A stretch of DNA of 64,000 nucleotides. Origin: Watersipora subatra (taxonomy: Eukaryota; Bryozoa; Gymnolaemata; Cheilostomatida; Watersiporidae). The position numbers and the translations under genes were made by a program. The notes under the pieces are model-generated. The model did not search any database, was not told where the DNA came from, and saw nothing but the letters and a program-made list of their open reading frames with translations. This document shows, one piece after another, positions 46,701-58,892 of this stretch. Numbering within the stretch: position 1 is the first letter of the stretch; every line of letters starts with the position of its first letter. The stretch is from NCBI RefSeq assembly GCF_963576615.1, contig NC_088708.1, forward strand, positions 28,093,191 through 28,157,190. The letters are read 5' to 3'.

Positions 46701-49700
46701 AATGGTGAAAGTTAGAAAAATATAGAGCAGGCTAAAAATAACGGATTAGAAAACAATGCAAACAGCTACAGCTAGACTGACAGCTTATTATGATGACTAT
46801 ATAGCAAAAAGTGAGACAACTCCAATTATTAGCATGTCCGAAGAAAAGCAAGAAGATTATGAAATCTGTACATAGAAGCAAACTTGCCAAAATGATGACT
46901 GAGTTATAAGTTATTCACATATAATACAAATAAATAAAATATTCCAATCAATTAACGCTAGTGAGGGTGGTAACATACCTGCCCCTATCAATGGTCCAAT
47001 GAGAAATCCTACACTGAAGGCAATTCCAATAAGAGCCTGTAACAATCCCAATAAAAAATGTATCAAGCCTTTTCAAGGCTTGAACAAGTCGATAACACAT
47101 AAACCAGAGCATTTATGATTGCTGATACAATGACCTCGATCTGCTAGTAAAGGCTGAAAACAACTCTGACTACCAGAAATGTGTTTAGCGTAACAAAAAC
47201 AGAAGTCTGCAGAAAGTGAATGTATAATTAGAAACAAAGAAATATAAACAAACAGCAATGAACAGATCCACATATTTAGGGCCCAACTACCTGAAGTTAC
47301 TAGCACTTACAATATCGTCCCTCATGGAAGGATTTACACCATAAAGGCTTGCCGAAGACGTAAAAGTACACTATGTCCTAATCAATAGTGGCTATGAACT
47401 CTAGCAATGGCTAAAATACTGATATTGAGACGTACCATGCCTCGTCCCCTCTCACTCAGCTTGTATGCATCGGCTACTATGGCTACGCTCAAGCTTACAT
47501 TGCCTTTAGCTAAGCCACCAATCACTCGGGATATTACAAATAGAGTGAAATTTCCTGCGAATATCCAGATAACATAAGATGCTGCAACTCCTATCTACAA
47601 AGCACAGGAAGTCATGCATAGTATGTAACAAAAAATAGAATACAGCTAACAGTCGTCAGTATACACAAATAAGTATTGGTGTATACTGTGTATAGGTAAT
47701 ATGTATTGCCAGCGTCAGCAATAACAACCCACAGGATATGAGAAGAAGCAAACCTGACATGTTTCTGACTGTCTAAAGCACATATGCTAAGCAAACCTGA
47801 CATGTTTCTGACTGTCTAAAGCACATATGCTAAGCAAACCTGACATGTTTCTGACTGTCTAAAGCACATATGCTAAACAAATATGACATGACTTTTAACA
47901 GAAATGAAGTTTCATCCAAAGAAGAACAAATTGTCATTCACTGCACAACTGCTGCATAATGTTGGGTGTGTTTGGTCATATGACCCAAAAATCATGAACA
48001 AACCAAACCCCTGCTTTTTATATGCTCTATAATTACCATCATGGCTATAACACTATTTTAAACCTAATATTAGGACATGGCCCGATTGTGTCAAGAGCAG
48101 ACAACTAATAATTCTTATACAGAAAACCTGCTCTTTTTCTAACATATCAGTATCATCTGAAACTCAATCGCCTGCAGCTGGTGCAATGAATCTTATGATA
48201 ATATTTCAGTGATGGATGTTCCAGGAAACAAACAAAAACCTTGCATCTCATGAATATTTTATACGAACCAAAAATGTTTTTTGATAAAATACGTCGTTCA
48301 AAGTTGAAATTGCATTGTTAATTCTCACGGCCTTATATAGTTAAGAGAGAAAGACAACATTCATAATGCACTTCTAAACCCCGACAAATATTCTACACAA
48401 GACACATGACCAACCCAAAGTAACAACTTGAATCCTTGATAAAACATCAATCAATGATAATTTTCATTGAAATTTCCAAAGCTTCAAAAGTAGTGGACAA
48501 TATTCATTAGCGACTACACACTACAGGATTTAGGTCACACTACAGGATATAGGTCACACTACAGGATATAGGTCACACTGCAGAATCTAGGTCACACTAC
48601 AGAATCTAAATGATACAGTACAGGATATAGGTCACACTACAAGATATAGGTCACACTACAAGATATAGGTCACACTACAGGATATAAGTTAGAGCATCAG
48701 AAACAAGGCACCAGAAATAAATTAGCTTTACTAGCAACAAACATAAACATGGTTAAAACAGCCAACAAACAGGCAGATGCTACTCACAGCCAACAAACAT
48801 ACAGATGGTACCCACAGCCAACTAACAGACAGATGGTACCCACAGCCAATCAAAAGACAGAGACTTTGACTTAGACAAGGATACCCACAGCCAACAAACA
48901 TACAGACGGCACATAGCCAACTAACAGACAGATGGTACCCACAGCCAATCAAAAGACAGATGGTACCCACAGCTAACAAACAGACAGATGTGCTGCAGAT
49001 GACTATGAAAAACAAGACAAAAGTTAATGGGCACAGACCATGGTGAGTAGAATCAACGGCCTTCTTCCATAGACATCAGAAGCAGCGCCAATAAAGGGAG
49101 AGGCTATGAACTGGAGCAATGAAAAAAGAGATCCAATAAACCCTAAAACAAAGAAAGTTTATGTAGAGAAACAAAAAAGAAACTCTCTATGGAATATAAA
49201 TTATGGCCATTAACAGAAATGTACACAATGGTTCGAGGCTTTGCGCACAGTTGAAGCATTACTGCTGCCTACTTTCACATTTCATATTTAATGTTGAGAA
49301 ACTATTGATAGTGGTGTTTTTATGTGTATAAAGAATTCAGTTTAAATCATCATTCCAAAAGAAGTTGAAGTCTGTACATATCTAACGAGTTAAGATGCTC
49401 TCGCAACAGGTTAACAAGTACTAACATGTGATGCAAGCAAGGCTAAATCCATTGATTCAACACCAAAGATGTGATGTTATCGCATTTACTCTGAGCCTTT
49501 GTAGTCTTTTCTCAAATTTATCAAACTTTATGATTTGGCTCACATGCTTCAAGCATGCATTCTTTATGTAAATGTGTGTTCCCCAAGCTAAAGGGTTGGC
49601 AGCAATAAGATGGCACTTCAAGTCATTGTTGATTCGAAGCAATCCGCTATCCAGCAAGATTATCGAGGAGACAGAAATTCGACTAGCGCCCAACTATACA

Positions 49701-50906
49701 AGGTTAAGATTTCAAGCAATGTCTATACAAAGATCATAGAATTATTATAAAATAACCATCACTACAATGAAGTCCAACCTATTCTCAAGCTGGATAGTGA
49801 ACTACTCACCTCCAAATAGAACAGAATTCCATTTTGCAGTGTCTGGTGCCCCTACGAGGACTCTAAAACTTTCAACTGAAGATTTCATAGCCAAGTAAAG
49901 ACTATCCTATAAGAAAGAACAGAGTGTATGAGTGAGCACCAGAAAACTATCTGGTGTAGTTTATTGCAACCATATTCAATAGCTGACAACTCCAAAATGT
50001 CCAGTTTAGCATTACGATTTTCAACTCCCTCACACGCACATCCCCCAGTCATCAGTGTTATCTCCTTTCTGTTTTTATGTGTCTCTGAAGCCACAACTTG
50101 TAAACATTAAGACAGGCTTTTTAGATTGTTGTTACACGACGGCGCAATGTATGCAGTGTCCAACATAGTACACTTCTACATCACAATTATTTTCTGTATA
50201 AGTACTTATCATAAATAACAAATGCATTGCTACATCTTCCAAGACTACTTCACAAGTCTCCAAGATCATCACAATACCACCATAACGGTGCCACTGTAAA
50301 CAACTGCTCTTCTACTGATATAGATCTTACAAATGTTGATCGCAAAATATCGCATGCCCATTTTCAGTAGTGATACATTCTTCAATGCATTCAAAATAAA
50401 AATAAAAAATCAGCTAGTGTTTAACACAAGCTTACACGTTAATGCTTTAGAACCTGAAGAAAGCTGGGAAAAGATACAACCGATAGCCATGATGTCTTAG
50501 CAGAGACATTTGATAGCAAAAAAGCAATATGCCCTCTAGACATCATGACTCTTAACAGTAAACAATATTGAAACAATTAACGAATGATATTCTTAGTCAA
50601 ACTATTTTTTACACTTGTGAACCATTGTCATTTCTAAAAAAGTTATACAAAAACCGGAAAGAAATTCTATGAGTTAACTTATTCTGTTGAGAGAATAAAC
50701 AACTACAAGGTACTTACAGAGCCTTGATCTCCATAGAACTCCAAAAGCTTTGGCATTATTGGAAGTATAACTGTGAAACCAAGCAAATCAATGAAGAGGG
50801 ACATGAATATAATAATTCCAAGTTTGGTTGTGGATATTTTCCGTGTTTCATTTTCTGCCGCATCTCCTTGCCCTAAGTGAGCAGTCTTCTCACTCTTGCT
50901 TGGCAT
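37754..50906 (-). CDS. MFSD10: Major facilitator transporter MFSD10 (TETRAN-type)
   Basis: Twelve exons on the minus strand: 50906-50718, 49906-49810, 49142-49039, 47594-47436, 47036-46979, 44117-43978, 43649-43553, 42868-42757, 41846-41791, 41437-41294, 38368-38231, 37866-37754. Phases agree throughout and give 468 residues (human MFSD10 455). It is a 12-helix membrane carrier; the family is linked to organic-anion efflux. Seen here: helix 1 I-D-L-L-G-F-T-V-I-L-P, the MFS motif-A loop G-A-A-S-D-V-Y-G-R-R-P (about 114-124), G-G-L-A-K-G-N-V-S-L-S, F-I-Y-F-L-Y-I-F-L-Y-S-G-V-E-F-T-L, Q-Q-G-K-M-F-F-F-I-G-L and Q-K-G-S-V-M-G-V-F-R-A-L-G-A-L-A-R, all colinear with MFSD10. The last exon was found by matching V-Y-W to the human protein. 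Substrate is unknown here. Confidence 0.95.
39527..39925 (+). other. 132-codon open frame of unknown meaning inside MFSD10 intron
   Basis: The longest open frame in the 2.9 kb last-but-one MFSD10 intron region, on the opposite strand. It has ATG and stop but no recognisable domain, signal peptide or repeat, and it lies in an AT-rich context. It may be chance; a degraded element is also possible. Confidence 0.15.
40565..41125 (+). repeat. 26-bp minisatellite in MFSD10 intron
   Basis: About 21 copies of a 26-bp unit TTGCTACATCCTTGAGGTGT plus GTACAC, with scattered substitutions and small indels. It is the largest array in the window. It lies 170 bp from the donor of the 41437-41294 exon. Confidence 0.95.
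43190..43495 (+). repeat. Degenerate ~36-bp minisatellite in MFSD10 intron
   Basis: Eight or so imperfect units with the core TGATCACTCTATGTCTGTAC and TGTTATGAC. It ends about 55 bp from the donor of the 43649-43553 exon. Confidence 0.8.
44850..46900 (+). mobile_element. Decayed LINE reverse-transcriptase fragment in MFSD10 intron
   Basis: On the plus strand, antisense to MFSD10, many broken pieces follow the order of a non-LTR reverse transcriptase. H-F-N-Q-L-L-N lies near 45135. A T-R-M-Q-N-G-K fragment near 45260 is the A-I-K-x-M-K-N-G-K-A-P-G motif. I-L-S-L-A-D-K-I-L near 45465 is I-S-L-L-S-x-A-G-K-I-L, and S-Q-C-G-F-R near 45560 follows. E-A-L-H-K-G-M near 45755 comes next, then Y-I-G-S-P-V-A-D-N-A-K-L-N near 46190 (the Y-L-G box), and R-F-K-D-T-I-K-R-N-M-K-K near 46655. 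Frames change and stops are frequent, so it is dead. Clade is not assigned. Confidence 0.75.
47747..47878 (+). repeat. 43-bp triplicate in MFSD10 intron
   Basis: Three nearly perfect copies of AAGCAAACCTGACATGTTTC (TGACTGTCTAAAGCACATATGCT), about 155 bp upstream of the 47594-47436 exon in transcript orientation. Confidence 0.95.
48525..48690 (+). repeat. 19-bp minisatellite in MFSD10 intron
   Basis: About eight copies of ACTACAGGATATAGGTCAC with few changes. Confidence 0.9.
48755..49005 (+). repeat. ~28-bp minisatellite next to an MFSD10 exon
   Basis: About nine imperfect copies of CAGCCAACAAACAGACAGAT with GGTACCCA. It ends about 34 bp from the donor of the 49142-49039 exon. The 94-codon minus-strand open frame through it is a repeat artefact. 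Confidence 0.9.
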
Positions 50907-50919
50907 GGTAGAGACTACT

Positions 50920-51949
50920 CTACAACAAAGTATGTCATTTTCATTCTAAATTAAACGGCAGCAATATAATCTGGGAAAGTAAACAAACATTCGATAAGTT
51001 TGAATACCACAGCGAAAACTAATGAAATATCCAGCATGAAATTAATCTTGAAAAGAGATGAGAAAAAGCGAGACAAAGGCATACCTTGACACATTTTAGT
51101 CGATTTCATACCACATTTTAACACTGAAAATAGAGCAAAACATGCAAAAAAAAGTGTTGCATATAGAACCAAAAATAAGTCAATACAGGTAAACAATTTT
51201 TAGTTAAAATAATGCATAGGTAAAGAAGTTGCTAGAGGCATTGCACAAGGGGTTTTGTACATCACCGTAAATCAGAACAAACTTGTAAGACAAATGCACT
51301 TTTGAGTCTATTCAGCAATTGTCACACAAGAAACTGCACACAAGTGAATGAAAGTGGCTAGCTTATCAAAGATATCAGTGCTTTTATAAGGGATCCTTGT
51401 GTTTATAAGAGATTCTTGTGTTCATGGGACAATACGAAATCATACAATGCTGATCAGATTTGCATGTTGGTAATTTGGAAGTATTGTGCCCAGACACTGT
51501 GTACAGGGCAACAATACAAGAGTACAGTACACAACAGTACACTGTTGTGTACTGACCCTTGCAACAAAAAATGTCAACATATCTTGATTAGATATAAAAA
51601 TGTTTAAGAAATTAACTTTAATGCTCTGATATAATATATATTTCTTATTGGATTAGTAGCTCCTACCTTTCTAATGATATTATCATAGATATAGTAAACC
51701 CTAGATATATGAATAATCAAAACAAGTGAGGCCTATATTTAGCATGACGCAACATCATGGTGATGTGTAAAGCGAATCAGCTGATCTATTAACTCCTATT
51801 GACTTGGCACTAAAAACTGCTCAATTTTTCCATAGTTTGTGCATGTGAGACTGCATATTTTATTGATAATATATAAAACTGACTTTGGATGAGAAAGGCA
51901 AGAATCTTAGACACATGGTAATGGATAATACTAATGATTTAGAAGCTTC
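50920..51949. other. Upstream region of MFSD10
   Basis: Should contain the MFSD10 promoter. A 13-bp perfect hairpin, AGTACACAACAGT / ACTGTTGTGTACT, lies at 51526-51553 with a 2-bp loop. No gene is seen. Confidence 0.35.
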
Positions 51950-52399
51950 TATCTATATATATATATTTCTCAAAGTCCGTGTGTCGTCGTCGGAAATCCG
52001 GCTATAGATCTTAAAATCTTGGGAGTAAATATTCTGTACCAAAGAGGATTTGATCTCGGACCAAGCTGTTCACCAGTCTGACGCCTTGCCCACAAGACTA
52101 TGAAAGTCGAATTGCTAGCCTGCCAATATAAGCCATTATATCAGAGCAAAACCTAACTGCTTTGCGTGTGATGCGGGTCATAGCATAACGTCACGAGAAG
52201 CTGTTCGCTCACATTATTAAACTGGCTAATAGCAAAACTCTCACTACTTCTCATTGTTTATAAGACAAAAAACTTTTCTCATGATATGTACTTTGAAAGT
52301 TAGAATGGCAAATGTTGTTATACAGTATGTTAAATACAAATCAATTTTCTGTCCAAATACTCTTCTATTACACGGGCAACGCCGGGTGGCACAGCTAGT
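51950..52399 (-). mobile_element. Composite tRNA-like repeat (short variant)
   Basis: Minus-strand start ACTAGCTGTGCCACCCGGCG, then the AACATA...TAACAACATTTGCC block. A tRNA-like segment follows at about 52115-52035 (TAGTCTTGTGGGCAAGGCGT, then TTGGTCCGAGATCAAATCC, a good B box). It ends with CACACGGACTTTGAGAAATA and an (AT)n tail. It is very similar along its whole length to 29441-29882. It lies directly 3' of the decayed THAP locus. Confidence 0.88.
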
Positions 52400-52766
52400 C
52401 ATTGATAATACAAAGATTGACCAAATAGAAATTAAACTAATAACGATCCAATGAATCAAATGAGATTTAGAAGCAGTTAAGCTGGACCACTGTATTAAAC
52501 ACCCATGAGACATGACTGAAAATAACTAGACGAGAAAGTTTTTGTCTAAGGTTGGTAGAACTAGATTCCTGCTTTGAAGCGGCATAGTGTATTCTGACTT
52601 TAATATAGCGATTTACTATAGTTTTGAGTAGATTGGTGGCATGCACTGTGCATGCAATGTGCATGCGCTGTACATGAGACAATAATTCTCCTAGACATCC
52701 ATCTACCGATCTAAGATCTATATTGTTAAGTTTATTGTCCTTTTTCAGTATTGTGATCAAATTATT

Positions 52767-53781
52767 TTAAATCCTATTCCTCTGCTCTAATCGACAGACT
52801 CTCTGCTGTAGAGTTTTGATTCTTCTATTTAATATTGAGATACGTGTGACAGCAGACTTTTTAGGTCTACCACCGCGTCGGCAGCTCGTTGTCGAGGCTG
52901 TAGGTGTGTCCTGATTGCTAGAAGCTGCAGGTTGCTCATCATCATGGATAGTAGTATCACCAGGTGTAGTATTTTCTGAGTCAGGCATTATGGTGCTGGC
53001 TGCTGTCTGAGATGTTCTTCCACTTTTCGGCAGGCTTTCTGTTCTTATGGTTGGTGTCTGTATTTTCAGCTTTTGGCTGAAGGTAGGTTGGATAAGCTGT
53101 AAATATTGTAGGTATTGTGTCAGATTTTAGCATTGGTTTTCTTCCAATACCTGGTGAAATCTCGTAGCAGTCTTTCTCAACATGTTCACTGCTTAATACA
53201 GAGCTTGATGTTGGAGTCAAAATCCTGTCTTTGCACCGCCTTTATCCAAGCATTTCAGCTCGCTTCCCGTTTGGAAAGCGATGAAACGCTAAATCTGGGC
53301 ATTTCTCAAGATTGCTTGAACATCCATAGGCACAGCACCAGCTGCGGCTTGACTTTTTCTTAGCCTAAACATTAACAATACATACATGTAGTAGAATGAA
53401 TATTATTACATTACTTGGAATAAGACAAAAAAGGCATTTGATCAATCATGCCGAGCTAGATTACAACCCTATCAGCTGAGAGACAAGTTTGTGATATATG
53501 TTGTTGTAATCAGTTGAGACACTCTTCCTTTTGATAGTCCCAAGCATTCATTCACTTCACTTTCAACTCAGAATAATCATAGAAAGGTATGTTTGTTGTT
53601 ATGAGACCGTGATAAGACAAGTAAGTTCAGCAAGTCAGTTGAGTTGGTAGTTTGTTTCCAGTAGCAACTTACAACGTGAACCAATGATATAGTACACGTA
53701 TAAAGGTTAAGTTTACTAAGTATTTAAAACTTGTATTGTGGGTTCACATACCTGGGGTGTTGTAGTCTCCTCTGATGACAT
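52767..53781 (-). pseudogene. Decayed THAP-domain gene, two exons
   Basis: Exon 1 is 53781-53752 (ATG, ten codons, donor GTATGT). Exon 2 starts at 53364 after TTTAG, in phase. The joined reading gives M-S-S-E-E-T-T-T-P-Q then A-K-K-K-S-S-R-S-W-C-C-A-Y-G-C, F-H-R-F-P-N-G-K-R, and later G-I-G-R-K-P-M-L-K-S-D-T-I-P-T-I-F. These are the diagnostic parts of a THAP C2CH zinc finger. After it come a K-R-G-G-R-P-K-K-like basic patch and a short coiled coil (I-K-T-L-Q-Q-R-V-C-R-L-E-Q-R). It is broken: a TAA falls where the family has a tryptophan (after A-E-M-L-G), the third zinc ligand Cys reads Ser (S-S-E-H-V for C-S-E-H-F), and the frame shifts near 52985. THAP genes are often derived from P-element transposases; host gene or transposon origin cannot be told here. 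Confidence 0.75.
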
Positions 53782-53789
53782 TTCACTAA

Positions 53790-56015
53790 GAATTTTGTCT
53801 TATTGTAACGTTTATGACTTACAAACTAGTTGGACAAGCATGCTTTCACCACTAAACTCATTGCTCAGCTGAAGGCTCTGTTGCAATGATGGAAATCACT
53901 GCAACGTAACGTCGTGAGAACAACAGCCAATTATAGGCCTCACTTTTGCTCCATTGTAATGATAGCTATTCGCCAATCTAGGGTTTACTACATCTATGGA
54001 TATTATGGATTCATTTCATTAATTCACACTTTTGTAGACAAAAAACTTGTGATATTATTCAATAGCAAATGCGATATAAGTATTATTGTGCAGACATATT
54101 CAAAAGCATTCTTTTTTCCTTTTAAACTTGCAAATACATGGAATCACAGTAGGCGCCAATTTACTTGTTAATACACAAAGCTAAAAATACTCTATGCTAA
54201 AAATAGCAATTTAAAGACCAATTTTGTATTTTCAACCTAATATTCAGAAATAAAAAGAATACATACCTATCGAAATAAAATTATACTATATTTGACAAAA
54301 CTTGTATTTATAAATAAGCAGAAAGAAAATACATTACATAACCTGTATAACATGACAAATAGTTCCGAGTATAACAAAATAATTAAATCCCTGTCAGAAT
54401 CAAGATGCTAATTTCAAGTTTAAACATAAGGGATGAAGAAATCTAAGAACCTTACGAAGTGATGAAATGTATCATACAAAAACCTTACAAAGCTTATTTT
54501 CAATAGTATAATAAAACAATGTAGGCAGCAAACTGAAACTGCTATTTTTTGCATGAAACTATTATGATCTATATGAACAATGAAATGAGGACACTGTTGT
54601 ATTATATGTGCATATGTTACTTAAACGCTTTGGTTATCTAAGGTGGAACTGAAGTGATTAATTAGCACTAGCATTTAGTAGTGATGCATGCGTGGTTCCA
54701 AACCGTTCAGATACAGCCAGATCAATAAACTGGAAATAAACTTTTAGAGATGTCAGCAGATTGAGTATACATGTCTAGTAAGAATGAGCATGAATGAAAA
54801 TGTATTTTGTTACCATTTCTAGTGCCCCCGCAGCACCACAAAGTATGTTTTTTAAAAATACAGTGTCTTCATACAATTAAAATTATAAAAACAGAGCATT
54901 ACATGAGCTCTTGTCGTAGATTCACGACTGCTTGCCAAGAGAAAAACAGATTGCAAAAAAGTTAGTTTTCTTTGCTGTGTTGCCTACAATTGTGATTCTC
55001 ATGCTCCACTAAGCAGTGGTGTGAGTCCACTCCTACCCATAAACATGACTGCCACCGGAGTGAAGAACTTAAAGCCAAAAGTAAGTTGCATTTTTATTAG
55101 TGCCATAGCACAGCAGAAACGCCAGAAAAAAATCTGTAAGAGGATTTAGCTGGAAAGGAAAACGAAGTGCATGCTGTTATAGGACTAACGATGACTGAGG
55201 CAGTAACTCAGCGAGAGTCACTCAGAAAAAGCGAAAACTGCAAGTAGTTGCAAACTCTGCACAATCTAGAATAACGGTACTGTTCTTGGTTGCATACCGC
55301 CATTATTACCAAATATTCTACATCAAACATTTTGTATATATAAAACACACTTGGAGAAAGTGACAGACATTGTTAGGAGCATTGTTGTATTCTCACACAT
55401 GCTTGCATGCACTAGTATAGTGAGCTGAGTCTAAAATGAAATGGTTAAATATATCCCTTTCATAGATACTCAGAAGACTAAATGGCAAACAGGTTTTAAT
55501 AGCCTATAAAAAAGCAGTAGCTACATACATGTACACGTAAAAGCTTTAATGCTATATACAGCACTTTTACATGCATAATAACTTTATGTGGTCCATTGTA
55601 GTGTCCTAATAAGCATATTATCACATTAATTTTCTTTCTGATTGTCGTCGTTACATCAAGACTGTCTTTTATAAATATAGTCTTTTTGTAAATTATATTT
55701 TGAATTTGGATTTAGAGGTTGTGATATAGAATGAAAATTGGACCTCTTCACCATCTATTTTACAAAGAAGAGATGTGAGCTTTTTAGCATGATTTTATCG
55801 ATTTGCAAGAATGTGCATCTAGATTGAGCAGAAAAGCTTGAATTCTTGAAATCTGGATAATTTTGTTAATGAGCTACATGTAATCATAACAAATTTTATT
55901 ACCACAAGCTATGTATATTGTTATTTGAAAGTATTTTGCTGTAGGCAGATCTCTCATGTCATGATCTTCTCCAATTGCTTGAATTAAACATTTCACAAGT
56001 TGTTTCGAAGGAGTA
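53790..56015. other. Intergenic stretch, no gene seen
   Basis: AT-rich. A short plus-strand phrase near 54975-55080 (C-C-V-A-Y-N-C-D-S-H ... followed by a GTAAG-like donor) faintly recalls a THAP start, but it is too weak to call. Nothing else is supported. Confidence 0.3.
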
Positions 56016-56330
56016 GGCCTACAATATCATTTCATTCGTGAGCGTGATGAAGCCGAATATCAGTACATACCAAGTAGCGATAACCTAGGCAGCATCCTGA
56101 CAAAACCATTGGGGAAGGTACAACACCAGCCCCTGACACAAAACATCAGCATAAACCTTGCAAAGGCGTGCTGAGAAACATTGTATTATGCCTCAGTGAA
56201 CGCTAACTGACTAATGTTTATATCATGTTGCGATCTGATTGGTCAATTATCTTGTGTCTCCTGTTATACTACATTCCGTTTCACTTTTGTTCTCAAAATA
56301 AAGTCAAGAACCATGACGAATTTATCAAAT
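56016..56330 (+). mobile_element. Ty1/copia-like LTR element fossil (3' end)
   Basis: A short stretch resembles the extreme C-terminus of copia polyproteins, at the end of RNase H: F-I-R-E-R, Y-I-P-S-S-D-N-L, then I-L-T-K-P-L-G-K-V-Q-H. About 140 bp further on is an AATAAA-bearing segment that could be remnant LTR. Only a 3' fragment is present and it is clearly a fossil. No second LTR was recognised, so age cannot be judged. Confidence 0.5.
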
Positions 56331-58890
56331 GGGCTCTTTTCAAGTAGAAAATATTAGTCGCTCACCAACAATCCTACACTCTGCTGCCAGTCAGTGATCT
56401 ACCATTGATTCATGGCTACCTCGACACTGTGGTGGCCTTCCATTGCCTTCCTCAGGTTTTTGTCAAGGTTGTCTCCCTTTGCACAGGAGCAATTTAAAAC
56501 CATTAGGAAGTTCAGTGTGCTAACTACTAAATCACAGTTAATAAGCCCACAAATGCTTTTGCGGTGATAAAACGGTATCTATAACCTTATTTGTTATTAA
56601 AATAAAATCAATGTTCTGCAGAAAAAACGGTGCAAAACTGTGATGTGTTATGTGAACTATAATGTGAAATTACACACTGCAATATAATCCTATAATGCTT
56701 GTAGAAAACAACAATACTTCCTATTTTACCTACCCCATTTATAGTCTTACGTAATCGGATAAATTATGCACTTAAGAAAATGTCTAAGAGTAAGAGGCAT
56801 TTAATTTCTATTACTGCAGTTTTTACATTTTCAATAACAAAGCACAAGATGTGTTTGAATTTCATTTGAAGCTAGCCAAATTCCATAATGGACAGCCTCC
56901 AGTCACCCAGTGCCATTTATTCATAACCTACATGTAAATGAAAACATGCAGATTGGAATCTGTCGGCATGAACCAAAGCAAGTGATGTTTTCGAGCAGAA
57001 AGAACATTTAAACAAAAAATTCAATCGTCATAAACGTTTTAGCGAGCTTGTTGAATGCATACTACAATTCACAAAAGCGAAATGGACGTTTTTTTACATC
57101 GTTGCAGTCATGCAACTCATGCAAGGGAGACCTTTTCCTGCCAACGACGGTTTTGACCTTCCTTTTGCATTGAAACCGTCATTGATCTCTTATACTAATT
57201 TTCTCATTATAGACGCGCGAACAAATGAATGGCATAAGATTGTAAAAGTAGGAACGCTCCAATAAAACTATGTTAAACTAGGATTCAGCCAATTACATTA
57301 TTGAGCCTGAGTCATTGTTACAACAACGGAAGCGTTTAAGCAAGTCTCGAACTAACAAAAAGTAATCAATCAATGTATATTTGCTAGCGTTTCCCATTCT
57401 AAAAAGTTGTTTCTTCGTGGAAGTCTGTTCTTCGTTAACCTACATAAAGAATGTCTAATGCTAGTGTATTGTGGTTGCTGTCAACCTGATTCATCAAATT
57501 TATATAAAGAAAGCAATGAAAAACTTGACTGTAAAAATATTTTAAAAATATTTGCTATGTTAACGATTATCCATAATTTCAACAGGTAGTTCCAATCTTT
57601 ATTCTAGAAATGAATTGTACTTTTTAAGAGGCGTTACACGTTTGCACTGCGTTCAATCTAATACTTAACTGTTTATCTTTAGTTGATAACTTTAGCTATG
57701 AGTATTTTTGCGCAGAATTTGATATAAAAAGAATAAGCACGGTTGCCGTGCAAAACTGTAAGGTGTTGGTGTGTACACAGGTGTGGCTAATGAGTATTTA
57801 AGGCGACTTGATATCGGGAAATTTGGAAAAGAATTATTTTCGATGAATAGATTTTTCAGAATAGGCTGGTGTGTAGAGTTTGCATCAGGGTGCAGCAAAC
57901 GATTTGTATTTAGCATGGTTTTGATGTTTGTGGTTTTGAAAGTTAACATCAATAGGCATCGAAACTAGCCTATGCACGGTGTCTCTAATTTGGTCTTTGC
58001 CAAAACCTTTTGCATTATTCCCAGTGCACTCAATAGTTTAGTGGGCTGTTGCTTTATCACATAGAAACCGCTTTCTCATAAAAAATACTGTTTATTGATA
58101 AACACCTTCTGCCAACTTTTGGAACTTTGCTTGTTGTACTAACTGGTAAAAATAAATGTTTTGCTTCTTATTAACCTAACAGCATTGCGATCCATTTTCA
58201 CAGATCATGCTGCTGTGTTATTAATAGTTTAATCTTGTTAAATGCTTATTGATAAAGTTGGTATTGTGAAAGTCTTATATAACCCTGCAGCAAAGGTTTT
58301 CTTTGGTTACGCAATTGACAATCGCCAAGTGCTCTAACAAATGATAACTAACTTCATAACTAACCAACAAGTGTTTTTTAACTTTAGAAAGTATGTTTAT
58401 CACAAATAATTAAACTGTACCAATAAAATCCAAAAGCGAAACTGCTTAATGTATTGATTGTCACATGAGCTTACTCTCTCATTATAAGGGGAAAGATGTA
58501 ATAAGAGAAACTGAGGAAAGACAGTTTCATATAACTATAGTTCATTGGCAACTGTGGCCTAGTTAATTTTCAATGTTTTAAACAAAGCTACATCATACCC
58601 TCTTCACTTGTATGGTTGGAACCAGAAGTGAAATGTAGTCTTATGTCTTTCTACATCATAACCAAAACCATTACTTATAGGTTTCTACAAAATCGTTTGT
58701 ACTTGCACCTTGTTCTTATGTTATAAATTATTTGCTATTGCAGTGGGCCACATCTATGTGTAAACTGACATGTGCTTGTAAACATAGTAAATGTTACTAG
58801 ATATGTATGTATTGGTAATTGGTTGGTGAACTATCCAGTTTAGGATTGTTATGTGCCGTAGTTTATACCAAAGTACAGTTGCCTATATTG
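56331..58890. other. Intergenic stretch, no gene seen
   Basis: Open frames at 57407-57589 (+), 57692-57952 (-) and 57771-57968 (+) show no known domain. Nothing else is supported. Confidence 0.3.
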
Positions 58891-58892
58891 AA

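Noticed and set aside
7650-49005. CRISPR-like arrays
   Set aside because: Repeats are contiguous minisatellites with no unique spacers and the DNA is animal nuclear.
54970-55085. Short THAP-like phrase C-C-V-A-Y-N-C-D-S-H with a following donor
   Set aside because: Too short, with no F-H-R-F-P or P-T-I-F motif nearby; cannot be separated from chance.
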